Shown: piece after piece, positions 14,477 through 23,776 of the stretch
Position numbering within the stretch: position 1 is the first letter of the stretch
Layout of the letters: each line of letters starts with the position of its first letter
Assembly (NCBI GenBank): GCA_017557435.1
Contig: JAFYYR010000016.1
Coordinates: 124,001 to 188,000 of the forward strand
Source of the DNA: Pseudobutyrivibrio sp.
Lineage (GTDB): Bacteria; Bacillota; Clostridia; Lachnospirales; Lachnospiraceae
Reading direction: 5' to 3'
Length of the DNA stretch: 64,000 nt
Position numbers and translations under genes: made by a program
Notes under the pieces: model-generated
What the model was told of the DNA's origin: nothing
What the model saw: only the letters and a program-made list of their open reading frames with translations
The model's database searches: none

Positions 14477-15517
14477 ATGAAAAATAAACTACTTGCTCTT
14501 ATGCTTTCTATTTCAACGATAGTAGCTGTATTTGTAGGCTGTAAAGCAGACTCTGCAAATGAAAAACCACAGACAACAAATGAGGCTCCTACATCATCAA
14601 CATCTGATGCAGAATTTCCTATTACTATAAAGCATGCATTTGGCGAAACAGTGATTGAATCAAAACCTGAGAGAATTGTCACTCTCTCTTGGGCAAATCA
14701 GGATGCCATTCTTGCGCTTGGCCAGATACCGGTTGGAGTGTCAGCTGCCAACTATGGTCTAATGACAGACAACAAACTTCACCCATGGACAGATGATGCT
14801 TTTAAATCTCTTGGTGTTGATTCTCCTAATGTTTTCAATGACGAGACAGGCTGGGACTATGAAGCAATCGCATCGTGCGAGCCAGACATTATCGTTGCAT
14901 CATATTCTGGATTTACAGAGGAAGAATATAATTTGCTTTCAGAAATCGCCCCTGTTGTTCCATACCTTGAGACAGCATGGAAGACTGACTGGAGACAGCA
15001 GACTATCGTAAATGCCACAGCCATTGGTATGCAGTCAGAAGGTGAGTCACTTGTAGAAAAAACAGATGAACTTATCCAAGAAAAGCTTAAGGAATACCCT
15101 GAGCTTGAAGGTAAATCAGCAGGATATTTCTGGATTTCACAGGATGATATGAGCACCTTCTATGCTTATCTTCCTAATGATCCTAGAGCATCTTATTTAA
15201 ATGACTTGGGACTTGCTACACCTGAAAGTATTCTCTCCCTGGCTGAGAGTACAGAGGATTTTTCAGTAACTATCTCAAGGGAAAACTCAGACCAGTTAAA
15301 TGACGTGGATATCATGGTTGTATATGGCAATCAGGGACTTCTTGATGCTTTGCAGGCTGACCCACTTATGAGTCAGATTCCAGCTGTAAAAAATGGAGCT
15401 GTTGTACTTATTGACGACGAATCAGCATTAGCTGCTGCAACAACTCCTTCCATTCTTTCTATCCCTTATGCTATTGACGACTATCTTGAAGTGTTAAGTG
15501 AGGCAGCAAAAAAATAG
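14477..15517 (+). CDS. ferric-siderophore ABC transporter, substrate-binding lipoprotein
   Basis: The 346-residue protein carries a lipoprotein signal ending in FVGC at residue 22 (lipobox V-G-C). It then follows the FepB/FhuD-type periplasmic-binding fold: ETVIESKPERIVTLSWANQDAILALG, a long helical linker and a C-terminal lobe with DVDIMVVYGNQ and VKNGAVVLIDD. It binds iron-siderophore or haem-like ligands outside the membrane. It is first in a four-gene operon (SBP, two permeases, ATPase) behind the promoter at 14391. An extracellular ligand cannot be named; no siderophore synthesis genes are nearby. Confidence 0.92.
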   Translation: MKNKLLALMLSISTIVAVFVGCKADSANEKPQTTNEAPTSSTSDAEFPITIKHAFGETVIESKPERIVTLSWANQDAILALGQIPVGVSAANYGLMTDNKLHPWTDDAFKSLGVDSPNVFNDETGWDYEAIASCEPDIIVASYSGFTEEEYNLLSEIAPVVPYLETAWKTDWRQQTIVNATAIGMQSEGESLVEKTDELIQEKLKEYPELEGKSAGYFWISQDDMSTFYAYLPNDPRASYLNDLGLATPESILSLAESTEDFSVTISRENSDQLNDVDIMVVYGNQGLLDALQADPLMSQIPAVKNGAVVLIDDESALAAATTPSILSIPYAIDDYLEVLSEAAKK

Positions 15518-16516
15518 ATGAACAGTAAAAAAACTCAGTTAGCTTACATAATTGGAATATCAATACTAATTCTCGCTCTATTTATATCAATAACCTACGG
15601 AGTAAAATCCGTAGGTTTATCTGATGTTATAGATGCCTTTATCGATTCTAATTCTACTGATTACAATGTAAATATTGTTCAGGCTAGAATTCCACGGTCT
15701 GTTTTTGGACTTATTGCAGGTGCTGCTCTTAGCATATCCGGATTACTTATGCAGTCAATTACAAAAAATCCTATTGCTGACCCTAGCATTTTAGGAGTTA
15801 ACACCGGCGCTTCTCTTTTCATCGTTATTGGAATCACATTTTTTAATCTCCAATCAAAGCTTTCTTATATTGGAGTGTCCTTTATAGGTGCAATTATAAC
15901 CGCTCTATTTGTATACAAACTAGCATCAGCAGGATACGGTGGTCCCACACCTATAAAGCTTGCAATTGCAGGTGCAGCTACAAGCACTGCTTTGTCTTCT
16001 TTTGTGAGCCTTATAGTAATGCCAAACTCAAGTGTCATGACCACATATAGATTTTGGCAAATAGGTAGCATAGGTGGTACTTCCTTTGATGATATAAAAC
16101 TTGTACTTCCATTTATCCTAATTGGAATAATCTTAAGCATTTTACTATCAAATAATCTGGATACCATTCTTCTTTCAGAAGATACAGCCACCGCGCTTGG
16201 TCTAAATGTAAATCGTACAAAAGCCATCGCTGCATTCTCCGGTGTTTTACTTTGCGCAACAGTAACAGCCCTTGCAGGGCCAATCAGCTTTGTAGGATTA
16301 ATGGTCCCGCACATTATAAGAATGGTTTTATGTAGCAATCATTTACATCTAATATGCCTCAGCGGCATATATGGTGCCTCTATATTATTAATATCTGATG
16401 TGCTAGGTCGTATACTAGGTCGCCCTGGAGAACTTGAAACTGGAATTATGACAGCCATAATCGGAGGACCTATCTTTATTATCATCATCAGAAAAGCAAA
16501 GGTACAAAGCTTATGA
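15518..16516 (+). CDS. FecCD-type iron-siderophore ABC permease
   Basis: The 332-residue membrane protein has the FecCD family pattern with about nine hydrophobic segments. It has RIPRSVFGLIAGAALSISGLLMQSITKNPIADPSILGVNTGAS near the N-terminus, and GPISFVGLMVPHIIRM and SDVLGRILGRPGELETGIMTAIIGGPIFI near the C-terminus, the last two being the ATPase-docking region. It directly follows the SBP gene with no gap and precedes the second permease, whose ATG overlaps its TGA. The two permeases presumably form a heterodimer. Confidence 0.92.
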   Translation: MNSKKTQLAYIIGISILILALFISITYGVKSVGLSDVIDAFIDSNSTDYNVNIVQARIPRSVFGLIAGAALSISGLLMQSITKNPIADPSILGVNTGASLFIVIGITFFNLQSKLSYIGVSFIGAIITALFVYKLASAGYGGPTPIKLAIAGAATSTALSSFVSLIVMPNSSVMTTYRFWQIGSIGGTSFDDIKLVLPFILIGIILSILLSNNLDTILLSEDTATALGLNVNRTKAIAAFSGVLLCATVTALAGPISFVGLMVPHIIRMVLCSNHLHLICLSGIYGASILLISDVLGRILGRPGELETGIMTAIIGGPIFIIIIRKAKVQSL

Positions 16517-17532
16517 AAAACAACAATCTTTTTGAAGGAGTAAAAAGTCGGAGAAAAAAATACATTTTGTCTTTAGTTGTGCTTTGGCTTATAGTTTTAA
16601 TCCTCTTTTGCTTGAATATGACAATCGGCGAAAAAAACTATTCTCCTCTTCAGGTAATAAACACTCTAACTGGCCATAGTTCGGAAGGGGCTTACTTAAT
16701 TAATAAGTTAAGACTGCCCCGCTCATTAGCCGCAGTGTTTTCAGGTATAGCATTTGGAGTGGCAGGAAATGTTTTCCAAACCCTACTTAGAAATCCTCTT
16801 GCCAGCCCAGATATCATAGGTGTCTCATCAGGTTCAACAGCTGCTGCAGTCTATTGTATTTTATTTCTGAATATGAACCGCAGCCTAGTGTCTGTTGTTG
16901 CTGTTATAGCAGGGGTACTTACATCTGTTTTAATTTACAAAATTGCCTACATTCATTCTTTTTCTGCTAACAGACTTATTCTAGTGGGAATCGGAACTCA
17001 GGCATTATTTACTGCATTTATAAGCTGGATGATTATGAGTGCTTCTGAATATGATGTGCCAACAGCCATGCGATGGATGAATGGCAATCTAAATGGAATT
17101 GTCACTGATTCTCTTCCCCTATTAATTGTGGTGGTCATTTCTTGTCTTTTAGCAATCATTTGCTTAAGACATCAAATGGTCTCCCTGCCTCTTGGGGATT
17201 CTTATGCCACAATCCTTGGTATTCATGTGAATCTGGTTAGAACAGTCCTTATAGTCTTATCAGTTATCTTAATTGCATTTGCAACAGCTATCACAGGACC
17301 TATCGCATCTATAGCTTTCCTGTCAGGCCCAATAGCCAAAAGAATCTGTGGACACAATCAGGCCAACATTCTCTCCTCTGCACTTGTAGGGGCCATCCTG
17401 GTTCTTGCGGGAGATTTTGTGGGTCAGCACCTTTTATACACTCGCTTTCCAGTAGGTGTTATAACAGGTCTTCTAGGAGGTCCATATTTGATTTACGTTC
17501 TTGTAAAGCAAAATAAAGGAGGACAATTATAA
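16513..17532 (+). CDS. FecCD-type iron-siderophore ABC permease (second subunit)
   Basis: The 339-residue FecCD-family permease has RLPRSLAAVFSGIAFGVAGNVFQTLLRNPLASPDIIGVSSG, the paralogue of the same motif in the upstream permease. It also has the C-terminal coupling region GPIASIAFLSGPIAKRICG and RFPVGVITGLLGGPYLIYVLV. It overlaps the upstream permease by 4 bp (ATGA) and the ATPase by 1 bp (TAATG), which supports coupled translation. It lacks a separate signal sequence, as is normal for polytopic permeases. Confidence 0.92.
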   Translation: MKNNNLFEGVKSRRKKYILSLVVLWLIVLILFCLNMTIGEKNYSPLQVINTLTGHSSEGAYLINKLRLPRSLAAVFSGIAFGVAGNVFQTLLRNPLASPDIIGVSSGSTAAAVYCILFLNMNRSLVSVVAVIAGVLTSVLIYKIAYIHSFSANRLILVGIGTQALFTAFISWMIMSASEYDVPTAMRWMNGNLNGIVTDSLPLLIVVVISCLLAIICLRHQMVSLPLGDSYATILGIHVNLVRTVLIVLSVILIAFATAITGPIASIAFLSGPIAKRICGHNQANILSSALVGAILVLAGDFVGQHLLYTRFPVGVITGLLGGPYLIYVLVKQNKGGQL

Positions 17533-18335
17533 TGAATTCAAATACATTAATTGCAAAGGATATTCAGGCTGGATACGGACAAAAGAATATCTTACAGTCA
17601 GTTAATATCCATATTCCTGAAAATAAAATAAGTGTCATTCTTGGATCTAATGGCAGCGGCAAATCAACTATGTTAAAAACTTTTTGCAGATTGATGACAC
17701 CTACAGCCGGCCTGATTACTCTTGATGGCACTCCCCTTTCCCAAATCAAGTCAAAGGACATTGCCAAAAGTATTGGTCTTCTTCCACAGACCAGTATTGC
17801 ACCAGAGGGAATCAAGGTGGCTGAACTTGTCTCTAGAGGTCGCTATCCCCATAGACAATTTATGACTGGACTTAACAAAGATGATTACAAAGCAATCGAA
17901 GAAGCTATGGAGGCTATGAAAATAACTGAACTAGCTGACAGAAGTATCGACGAGCTTTCTGGTGGACAGCGTCAACGAGTTTTCATTGCCCTGGCTCTTG
18001 CCCAGGAGACAGATATTCTCTTTCTCGATGAGCCTACTACTTATTTAGATATAGCTTACCAGATTGAAATATTAGATCTTTTAAAAGAATTGAATAAAAA
18101 AAGAGGAACCACCATTGTGATGGTCCTCCATGATATTAATCTTTCAACAAAATATGCAGACTATCTGTTTGCAATGAAAGATGGAACTCTTATAAAACAG
18201 GGCACTCCTTCTGAGATAATTACAGAAGATACTATCAGAAAAATATATGGAATCGACAGTGTTATTATTCGTGATCCTATTTCAGATAGTCCTTTTGTCA
18301 TTCCAGTTAGCGCCCATGATAACTACTTATCATAG
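17532..18335 (+). CDS. ABC transporter ATPase for siderophore uptake (FepC-like)
   Basis: The 267-residue ATPase has Walker A LGSNGSGKST (residues about 36-45), the Q-loop LLPQTS, the ABC signature LSGGQRQRVFI, Walker B DILFLDEPTTYLD and the switch His in VLHDINLS. It is the typical cytosolic FepC/FhuC-type subunit and energises the two upstream permeases. Its 3' end overlaps the 3' end of the convergent rhodanese/TtcA gene by 13 bp, with no terminator in between. Confidence 0.93.
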   Translation: MNSNTLIAKDIQAGYGQKNILQSVNIHIPENKISVILGSNGSGKSTMLKTFCRLMTPTAGLITLDGTPLSQIKSKDIAKSIGLLPQTSIAPEGIKVAELVSRGRYPHRQFMTGLNKDDYKAIEEAMEAMKITELADRSIDELSGGQRQRVFIALALAQETDILFLDEPTTYLDIAYQIEILDLLKELNKKRGTTIVMVLHDINLSTKYADYLFAMKDGTLIKQGTPSEIITEDTIRKIYGIDSVIIRDPISDSPFVIPVSAHDNYLS

Positions 18336-19489
18336 GTATCAAGGAAATGATGCTTAACTCCGTCTTGCTTGTAGGCAATAACTGTGGCTAGATTAACATT
18401 CTCCACGCTGCGGAAAATGTTGGACTCCACATAAGGATTAACCTTTTTAAGCTCCGCAATTAGATTTCTGGTCTCAAGTCTCTTAGAGGCGCTGGTGCCA
18501 TCAACTGAGCAGCTATCACAAGTCTCAGTGAAATGGCATGCACACTGTAGGAAGTGAAGGCCATTATATCTCTGCCATGCAATTATATCGTCCTGACGAA
18601 TGAGATAAAGTGGTCTAATCAGCTCCATGCCCTCGAAATTAGTAGAATGAAGCTTTGGCATCATAGTCTGAACCTGGGCCCCGTAAAGCATTCCCATCAA
18701 AATAGTCTCTATAACATCATCATAGTGATGGCCTAGAGCTATTTTGTTGCAGCCCAATTCCTTGGCCTTAGAATATAGGTGACCTCTTCTCATTCTGGCA
18801 CAGAGATAACATGGATTCTTATCTACTGTATCAACAGCATCAAATATGTCGCTTTCATAGACAACAATTGGAATGCCCATAAGCTTGGCATTGCTCTCAA
18901 TAAGCTGTCTATTTACCTGGCTATATCCTGGATCCATTACAAGAAATGTCAGCTCAAAATTCACCTTTTGATGTCGCTTAATCTCCTGGAAAAGCTTAGC
19001 CATAAGCATGGAATCCTTACCACCGGAAATGCATACGCAGATATGATCCCCCTCTTTGATAAGCTCGTACTGCTTGCAAGCTCTGGCAAATGGAGAAAAA
19101 AGTGTCTTATGAAATTTCTTGCGAATGCTTTTTTCAATCTCAGCAGTTTTCTCGGAAAGCTCTGCTTCACCCTCTGATTTCTGCTGCTCCATAAGTGCGG
19201 AAAGATAGCTATTATAGCCGCCCTTTAAGCTGACAGCGTCAAATCCCTCATCACAAAGAAGCTCCGAATCATCCACGGAAATCTGACCTCTTGTGCAGTA
19301 CAAAACAATCTTTTTAGACTTATCAAGTCGATTTACAACATCCTCAAAATCAGTCTCAAAAAGCTCATGAGTAATACTGATGGCATTTGGAATCATTCCA
19401 TATTTAAGACTGCCCTCATTTCGGATGTCTACTAATACATAACTCCCTTCTGCTAATTCTGTTAATTCCTTATATGATATTTCTTTCAT
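18323..19489 (-). CDS. rhodanese domain fused to TtcA-family PP-loop protein
   Basis: The 388-residue protein has an N-terminal rhodanese domain (about 1-100) with YCTRG and active-site Cys65, then a short linker. An ATP-PPase domain (about 140-330) follows, with PP-loop SGGKDS (155-160), a CYLCARMRRGHLY pair (Cys227, Cys230), GHHYDDVIET and a C-terminal CACHFTETCDSCS cluster. TtcA uses a Fe-S cluster and a persulfide donor to thiolate C32 of tRNA; the rhodanese could deliver that sulfur. The set with precorrin-2 dehydrogenase and a spermidine-synthase-like protein (9-10 bp gaps) is one operon; tRNA target unproven. Confidence 0.82.
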   Translation of the reverse strand: MKEISYKELTELAEGSYVLVDIRNEGSLKYGMIPNAISITHELFETDFEDVVNRLDKSKKIVLYCTRGQISVDDSELLCDEGFDAVSLKGGYNSYLSALMEQQKSEGEAELSEKTAEIEKSIRKKFHKTLFSPFARACKQYELIKEGDHICVCISGGKDSMLMAKLFQEIKRHQKVNFELTFLVMDPGYSQVNRQLIESNAKLMGIPIVVYESDIFDAVDTVDKNPCYLCARMRRGHLYSKAKELGCNKIALGHHYDDVIETILMGMLYGAQVQTMMPKLHSTNFEGMELIRPLYLIRQDDIIAWQRYNGLHFLQCACHFTETCDSCSVDGTSASKRLETRNLIAELKKVNPYVESNIFRSVENVNLATVIAYKQDGVKHHFLDTYDK

Positions 19490-19498
19490 TCTATTCCT

Positions 19499-20131
19499 CT
19501 ACAAAGTCATACTAATGGCCCCAAGCAATTCTTCTATCTCCTCGTCAGTTGGGATGCCATCGTAACAGAGTGCATAGTCAATAAGCTGTTCAAAAGCACT
19601 CTTGCGGCTAGACTCCAGTGGGAAAAGCTCCTTGATTGGCTGACGCCAACGACCAAGAACCTCATTAAGCTCACCAAGTCTAGGTGTAAGTATTTCCTTT
19701 TCTTTATTTTTAAGATATTGAGTAAGGGCTGGACTATTTCCACCGCTAGAAAATGCACCTACCAGATTCTGCTCCCTAAGATAAGAAGGGAAAATGAAGC
19801 TGCATTTCTCCTGATCATCAACTACATTTACAGGTATTCCGCCCTCTTTGCACATCATGAAAATCTGACCATTTAATTCGTTATCACTTGTAGCTACAAC
19901 AACCAGTTTTCTATCCTGTAAATCAAATGGTGTAAACTCTCTCTGCTCAAGTAACAGATGATCTGTCTCCTCTGAAATAGCTGCAATATCCATTGATATC
20001 TCTTTTGCAATAACATGGACTTTTGCGCCAAAATCCAAAAGCACCTTAACCTTTCTAAGCGCCACAGTACCTCCGCCTACTATCAGGCAGTTGGCATCTG
20101 TCAAATCTACAAACATAGGAAAATATGCCAT
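19499..20131 (-). CDS. precorrin-2 dehydrogenase / sirohydrochlorin ferrochelatase (CysG-B / Met8-like)
   Basis: The 210-residue protein begins MAYFPMFVDLTDANCLIVGGGTVALRKV, the NAD-binding Rossmann glycine motif of CysG-B/Met8 (GGGTVA). It continues with DDQEKCSFIFPS and FSSGGNSPALTQYLK, the family's signature catalytic and helical regions. It would oxidise precorrin-2 to sirohydrochlorin for siroheme or cobalamin synthesis. No methyltransferase (CysG-A/CobA) or other tetrapyrrole gene is present here, so the pathway partner must be elsewhere. It lies between the rhodanese/TtcA and spermidine-synthase-like genes. Confidence 0.88.
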   Translation of the reverse strand: MAYFPMFVDLTDANCLIVGGGTVALRKVKVLLDFGAKVHVIAKEISMDIAAISEETDHLLLEQREFTPFDLQDRKLVVVATSDNELNGQIFMMCKEGGIPVNVVDDQEKCSFIFPSYLREQNLVGAFSSGGNSPALTQYLKNKEKEILTPRLGELNEVLGRWRQPIKELFPLESSRKSAFEQLIDYALCYDGIPTDEEIEELLGAISMTL

Positions 20132-20141
20132 AGGAACCCCC

Positions 20142-21752
20142 TTATATCAAGTCTAAGAGCCCTTCTAGACCCTTATCTTTATAAATATCTTTATAATAAT
20201 TTACTTCATCAACGATAATTTCGTCAATTATTTGCATACCCAGAAGCTCCACAGGAGCTTTGTCATCTGTCATCAGCAAATCTCCAGGATTATAGTCCTG
20301 CAAATCTTCATAGGATTTACCCATCATATATCGTAAATCCGAATCAGTCTCTCTATTAATTGCCCCTTCCAGATTGGCCACCATATCAGAGTTGAAGCTA
20401 GCATATAATATTCTGTTGCTCCAGCCTCTCACATCTGCTGTGTAAATATTAGGAAATACACTTCCTATTGTATCTGAAAGGTAGTCATTAATATTGCCTG
20501 GGGTGTTGCTTCTCATATTAAGATTTACAACCATAACTCCATTTTCATCTAGATGGTCAGCCACCAACTGGAAAAATTCCTGGGATGACATCTGAAAAGG
20601 AATGGTAATATCCTGATATGCATCCACCATAATCACATCATACTTTTCATCGATAGCATTAAGATATGCTCGGCCATCGTATGTTACAACAGGAACATCC
20701 TCAGGTAGCTCAAAGTACTTTTTCGCCAAATCAGTGATTTTTCCATCTATCTCAACACCTGTAATGTCTAGATTGTCAAAATATCTCTCGCACTGAGTTG
20801 CAAATGTACCACTTCCGTTTCCAAGAATTAAAATCCTAAGTGGCTCTTCTTTGGCCTTTTCATTAGCCATATAAAGTGAAGCCATTGCATAGTCGTAGTA
20901 CAAGCCAGTAGGCCCCTTTTCCTTTTGGTATACCGACTGGACGCCAAACAGCACATTGGTAGAAAGTGTTACCTGTTTATCATCCTCATATACCTGCAGG
21001 TAGTTATAAATTGATTCCCCTTCATAGGTAAGATTAGTCTGCCAAAATGCAAAGCTATTGCTATGGCCAAGTAGGCAGCAGACTAAAAATAGCACTATGC
21101 TAATAGGAACCCTCTTGGCCTGTGAAAAATTTATTTTTGAACTTACGAAATATACAATACAAAGCACTAAAAGTATTCCGGCAAAAATCAAAAATGTAAT
21201 CGCTGTACCCACAGCAGGAATACTGATAAATGTAGGTACAAATGTACCTATGATACTGCCGATTGTATTGCTGGCATTAAGCTTTCCAACTACGCTTCCG
21301 CTATCATCCAGGCTATCCACAGAAAATTTTACAAGGGAAGGTGTAACTGTTCCCAAAAGAAATAACGGAAATACGAATAATACCATGCAGGCAACAAATC
21401 CTGCTATAACAAGGAAATGATTGCTGACTGCAAAAATCAAAAGTGCAGATATTCCTATAATAATGTATTTGCCAACTACAGGAATAAGCCCTATCCATAT
21501 GGCAGCTATCACAATGCGCTTGTATAGTTTATCTGGATTAGGGTCCTTATCTGCCTTCCTGCCACCGTATAGATTGCCCAGGGCCATAGCTATCATAATT
21601 GTTCCTATTATAATGGTCCACACAATCTGCGATGAACTAAAATAAGGCGCCAACAATCTACTAGCACCTAACTCAACAGCCATAACTGACATTCCTGCAA
21701 AGAATTCAGTTAAATATAAATAAATTTTATTTTTTAGTATCGGTCTATCCAT
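20142..21752 (-). CDS. membrane protein with C-terminal spermidine-synthase-like domain
   Basis: The 536-residue protein begins MDRPILKNKIYLYLTEFFAGMSVMAVELGASRL and has an N-terminal membrane region of about 7 helices. The cytosolic C-terminal half has the spermidine-synthase methyltransferase-like fold: ILILGNGSGTFATQC, DITGVEIDGKITDLAKKYF, YDVIMVDAYQDITIPFQM, then GVMVVNLNM. The GxGxG motif and acidic residue fit binding of a nucleoside such as decarboxylated SAM, but the polyamine active site may not be intact. I start it at the ATG at 21752 with GGGGG upstream; the TTG at 21764 is part of that site. It heads the operon with precorrin-2 dehydrogenase and rhodanese/TtcA. Confidence 0.78.
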   Translation of the reverse strand: MDRPILKNKIYLYLTEFFAGMSVMAVELGASRLLAPYFSSSQIVWTIIIGTIMIAMALGNLYGGRKADKDPNPDKLYKRIVIAAIWIGLIPVVGKYIIIGISALLIFAVSNHFLVIAGFVACMVLFVFPLFLLGTVTPSLVKFSVDSLDDSGSVVGKLNASNTIGSIIGTFVPTFISIPAVGTAITFLIFAGILLVLCIVYFVSSKINFSQAKRVPISIVLFLVCCLLGHSNSFAFWQTNLTYEGESIYNYLQVYEDDKQVTLSTNVLFGVQSVYQKEKGPTGLYYDYAMASLYMANEKAKEEPLRILILGNGSGTFATQCERYFDNLDITGVEIDGKITDLAKKYFELPEDVPVVTYDGRAYLNAIDEKYDVIMVDAYQDITIPFQMSSQEFFQLVADHLDENGVMVVNLNMRSNTPGNINDYLSDTIGSVFPNIYTADVRGWSNRILYASFNSDMVANLEGAINRETDSDLRYMMGKSYEDLQDYNPGDLLMTDDKAPVELLGMQIIDEIIVDEVNYYKDIYKDKGLEGLLDLI

Positions 21753-21822
21753 TATTACCCCCAACTTTTAATTCAATTGAATTAATTATATGGTGTCCTC
21801 TTTTCTAATGCAATTAATAATA

Positions 21823-21883
21823 GAGTTTTGCTTTGCAAAACTCCAGTTACGCAAAAAAGGTCAGGAGGTATTTTCTCCTGACC
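21823..21883 (-). terminator. hairpins and terminator after nifU
   Basis: GGTCAGGAG (21859-21867) pairs with CTCCTGACC (21875-21883). On the minus strand this 9-bp stem is followed by six T residues, making a standard intrinsic terminator just beyond the stop of the NifU gene. A second, T-poor hairpin GAGTTTTGC / GCAAAACTC (21823-21831 / 21835-21843) lies next to it, before the upstream spermidine-synthase-like gene. Confidence 0.65.
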
Positions 21884-21895
21884 ACAGTACCTTAA

Positions 21896-22333
21896 TTAAT
21901 GTACATGACAAGCTTCGCAATCATGATCCTCTGGGAAATCTGCTGGATCATATTCGATTCCATTTTTATCATAGTAATCCTTTACAGCTGACTTGATAGC
22001 CTCCTCAGCAAGTACTGAACAGTGAAGCTTGTGAGGTGGAAGTCCGTCCAAAGCCTCTGTAACAGCCTTGTTAGTAAGCTGAAGTGCCTCTGAAAGTGGC
22101 TTGCCCTTGATAAGCTCTGTTGCCATTGAGCTAGATGCGATAGCACTACCGCAACCAAATGTCTCAAACTTTACATCGTTGATAACCTGCTCATCATTAA
22201 TCTTTAGATAGATTTTCATAATATCGCCGCAGACTGGATTTCCTACTTCTCCAATTCCGTCAGCATCTTCTATAACACCTACATTTCTAGGGTTTCTAAA
22301 ATGGTCCATAACCTTTTCACTATAAAGTGCCAT
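21896..22333 (-). CDS. nifU: NifU/IscU-type iron-sulfur cluster scaffold
   Basis: The 145-residue IscU-like protein starts MALYSEKVMDHFRNPRNVG. The three conserved cluster-ligand cysteines are in GNPVCGD, TFGCGSAI and KLHCSVLAEEA, with the DxD/E partner residue before the first. It assembles Fe-S clusters using sulfur from NifS. A short C-terminal extension, DHDCEACHVH, adds a CxxC-x-H that is not in IscU itself; it may be a metal site. GGAGG sits eight bases before the ATG at 22333; the TTG-start longer version is not needed. NifS lies 105 bp upstream. Confidence 0.9.
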   Translation of the reverse strand: MALYSEKVMDHFRNPRNVGVIEDADGIGEVGNPVCGDIMKIYLKINDEQVINDVKFETFGCGSAIASSSMATELIKGKPLSEALQLTNKAVTEALDGLPPHKLHCSVLAEEAIKSAVKDYYDKNGIEYDPADFPEDHDCEACHVH

Positions 22334-22361
22334 TATTTTTTCCTCCAAATTATATTATTGA

Positions 22362-22404
22362 AGAAGTGCCATTAATAATTTGCCTTCGGCAAATGGGCAC
22401 TTCT
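22362..22404. repeat. nested hairpin between nifS and nifU
   Basis: AGAAGTGCC (22362-22370) pairs with GGCACTTCT (22396-22404), and the inner ATTTGCC (22378-22384) pairs with GGCAAAT (22388-22394) around a 3-nt loop. It has no poly-T tract, so it is not a standard terminator. It lies between the stop of NifS and the ribosome binding site of NifU. Confidence 0.55.
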
Positions 22405-22438
22405 GTTCATCAAGTAATCTTCCCTAAAGGGCCCCTTC

Positions 22439-23629
22439 TTAATGAAATACGTGTGGTCTCTTGCCTGATTTCAAATCAGCCCAGAAAGGTGAAAAGCTTC
22501 TAAGATATTCAACAACCTCTGTTACTGACTTGATAATGTAATCTACCTGCTCCTCTGTAGCATCCTCACCGAGAGAAATACGAAGAGAACCGTGAGCTAC
22601 CTCGTGTGGTCTTCCGATTGCAAGAAGTACATGGCTAGGATCAAGTGAGCCTGATGTACAAGCTGAACCAGATGAAACTGCCACTCCCTTATCATCTAAG
22701 AGAAGAAGTAATGACTCACCCTCAATTCCTTCAAAGCAGAAGTTAACATTTGACTTTACTCTCTGATTACGATCACCATTTAACTCAGAATATGGAATCT
22801 TTGAAAGTCCCTCGATAAGTCTGTCCTGAAGCTTCTCAAACTTGGCATTGTTCTCATCCATATGAGCTACTGCATCCTCAAGAGCTACTGTCATACCAAC
22901 AATACCTGCAAGATTCTCTGTACCTGCTCTCTTACCTCTCTCCTGTGCACCACCGTTGATGATGTTTGTAAGTGCAACACCGCCTCTAGCATAGAGCACG
23001 CCAACACCCTTTGGACCGTGGAACTTGTGAGCTGAAATAGAAAGCATATCGATATTCTGCTCAACTACATTGATATGAATATGGCTAACAGCCTGAACAG
23101 CATCTGTGTGGAAAAGAACTCCCTTTTCCTTGCAAATAGCACCGATTTCTGCGATTGGCTGAACTGTACCAATTTCGTTGTTAGCATACATGATTGTAAC
23201 AAGCGCTGTATCCTCGCGAATAGCATCTGCTACCTGCTCAGGTGTAACTACACCATTCTCATGTACATCAAGAAGTGTTACTTCAAATCCTTCCTTTTCA
23301 AGAGCCTGAAGAGTGTGAAGAACTGCATGATGCTCAAACTTTGTTGAGATGATATGCTTCTTACCCTTCTTCTCACCAAATCTGGCTGCTGAAACGATGG
23401 CCTGATTATCTGCCTCGCTACCGCCTGATGTGAAATAAATTTCACGTGGCTTAGCCCCAAGAATATTTGCGATTCTCTCTCTTGATTCCTCGAGAATCTC
23501 CTTTGCCTTCTGTCCCACTGAATATAAGCTAGATGGATTTCCATATACTTCTGTATAAATTGGAACCATGGCATCTAAAACATTTTTACTAACGGCAGTG
23601 GTTGCCGCATTATCCGCATAAACAAACAT
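22439..23629 (-). CDS. nifS: cysteine desulfurase (NifS/IscS)
   Basis: The 396-residue PLP enzyme begins [21 protein letters not shown]. It has [11 protein letters not shown] and NEIGTVQP, the PLP-binding lysine in [12 protein letters not shown], and the persulfide Cys in [10 protein letters not shown] (about residue 330), on a loop length typical of group I (NifS/IscS). It converts cysteine to alanine with a persulfide donated to NifU. It is transcribed with NifU (105-bp gap holding the nested hairpin). A Fe-S regulator is not next to it. Confidence 0.92.
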   Translation of the reverse strand: MFVYADNAATTAVSKNVLDAMVPIYTEVYGNPSSLYSVGQKAKEILEESRERIANILGAKPREIYFTSGGSEADNQAIVSAARFGEKKGKKHIISTKFEHHAVLHTLQALEKEGFEVTLLDVHENGVVTPEQVADAIREDTALVTIMYANNEIGTVQPIAEIGAICKEKGVLFHTDAVQAVSHIHINVVEQNIDMLSISAHKFHGPKGVGVLYARGGVALTNIINGGAQERGKRAGTENLAGIVGMTVALEDAVAHMDENNAKFEKLQDRLIEGLSKIPYSELNGDRNQRVKSNVNFCFEGIEGESLLLLLDDKGVAVSSGSACTSGSLDPSHVLLAIGRPHEVAHGSLRISLGEDATEEQVDYIIKSVTEVVEYLRSFSPFWADLKSGKRPHVFH

Positions 23630-23700
23630 TTACTCCTATTCCTTTCACATGATTTTATTTAAAAATATATTTACCTACTGGACAAATATGTGATTACTAT

Positions 23701-23734
23701 AAAAAGAATCGCCTATAGAGTCAATAGGCGATTC
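23701..23734 (-). terminator. intrinsic terminator after the ECF S component gene
   Basis: GAATCGCCTAT (23706-23716) pairs with ATAGGCGATTC (23724-23734), 11 bp perfect with a 7-nt loop. On the minus strand five T residues follow. The upstream gene on the minus strand is at 23777-24343. Confidence 0.75.
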
Positions 23735-23776
23735 CACTTTTTTTAATTGATGAAATATTTTATCAATAATTCTCTT

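Noticed and set aside
15865-16338. 157-codon frame on minus opposite the first siderophore permease
   Set aside because: It lies fully inside a clear FecCD permease and has no protein-family pattern.
21752-22348. TTG starts giving longer spermidine-synthase-like and NifU proteins
   Set aside because: In both cases the TTG is part of, or before, the ribosome binding site for a downstream ATG that matches the family start.
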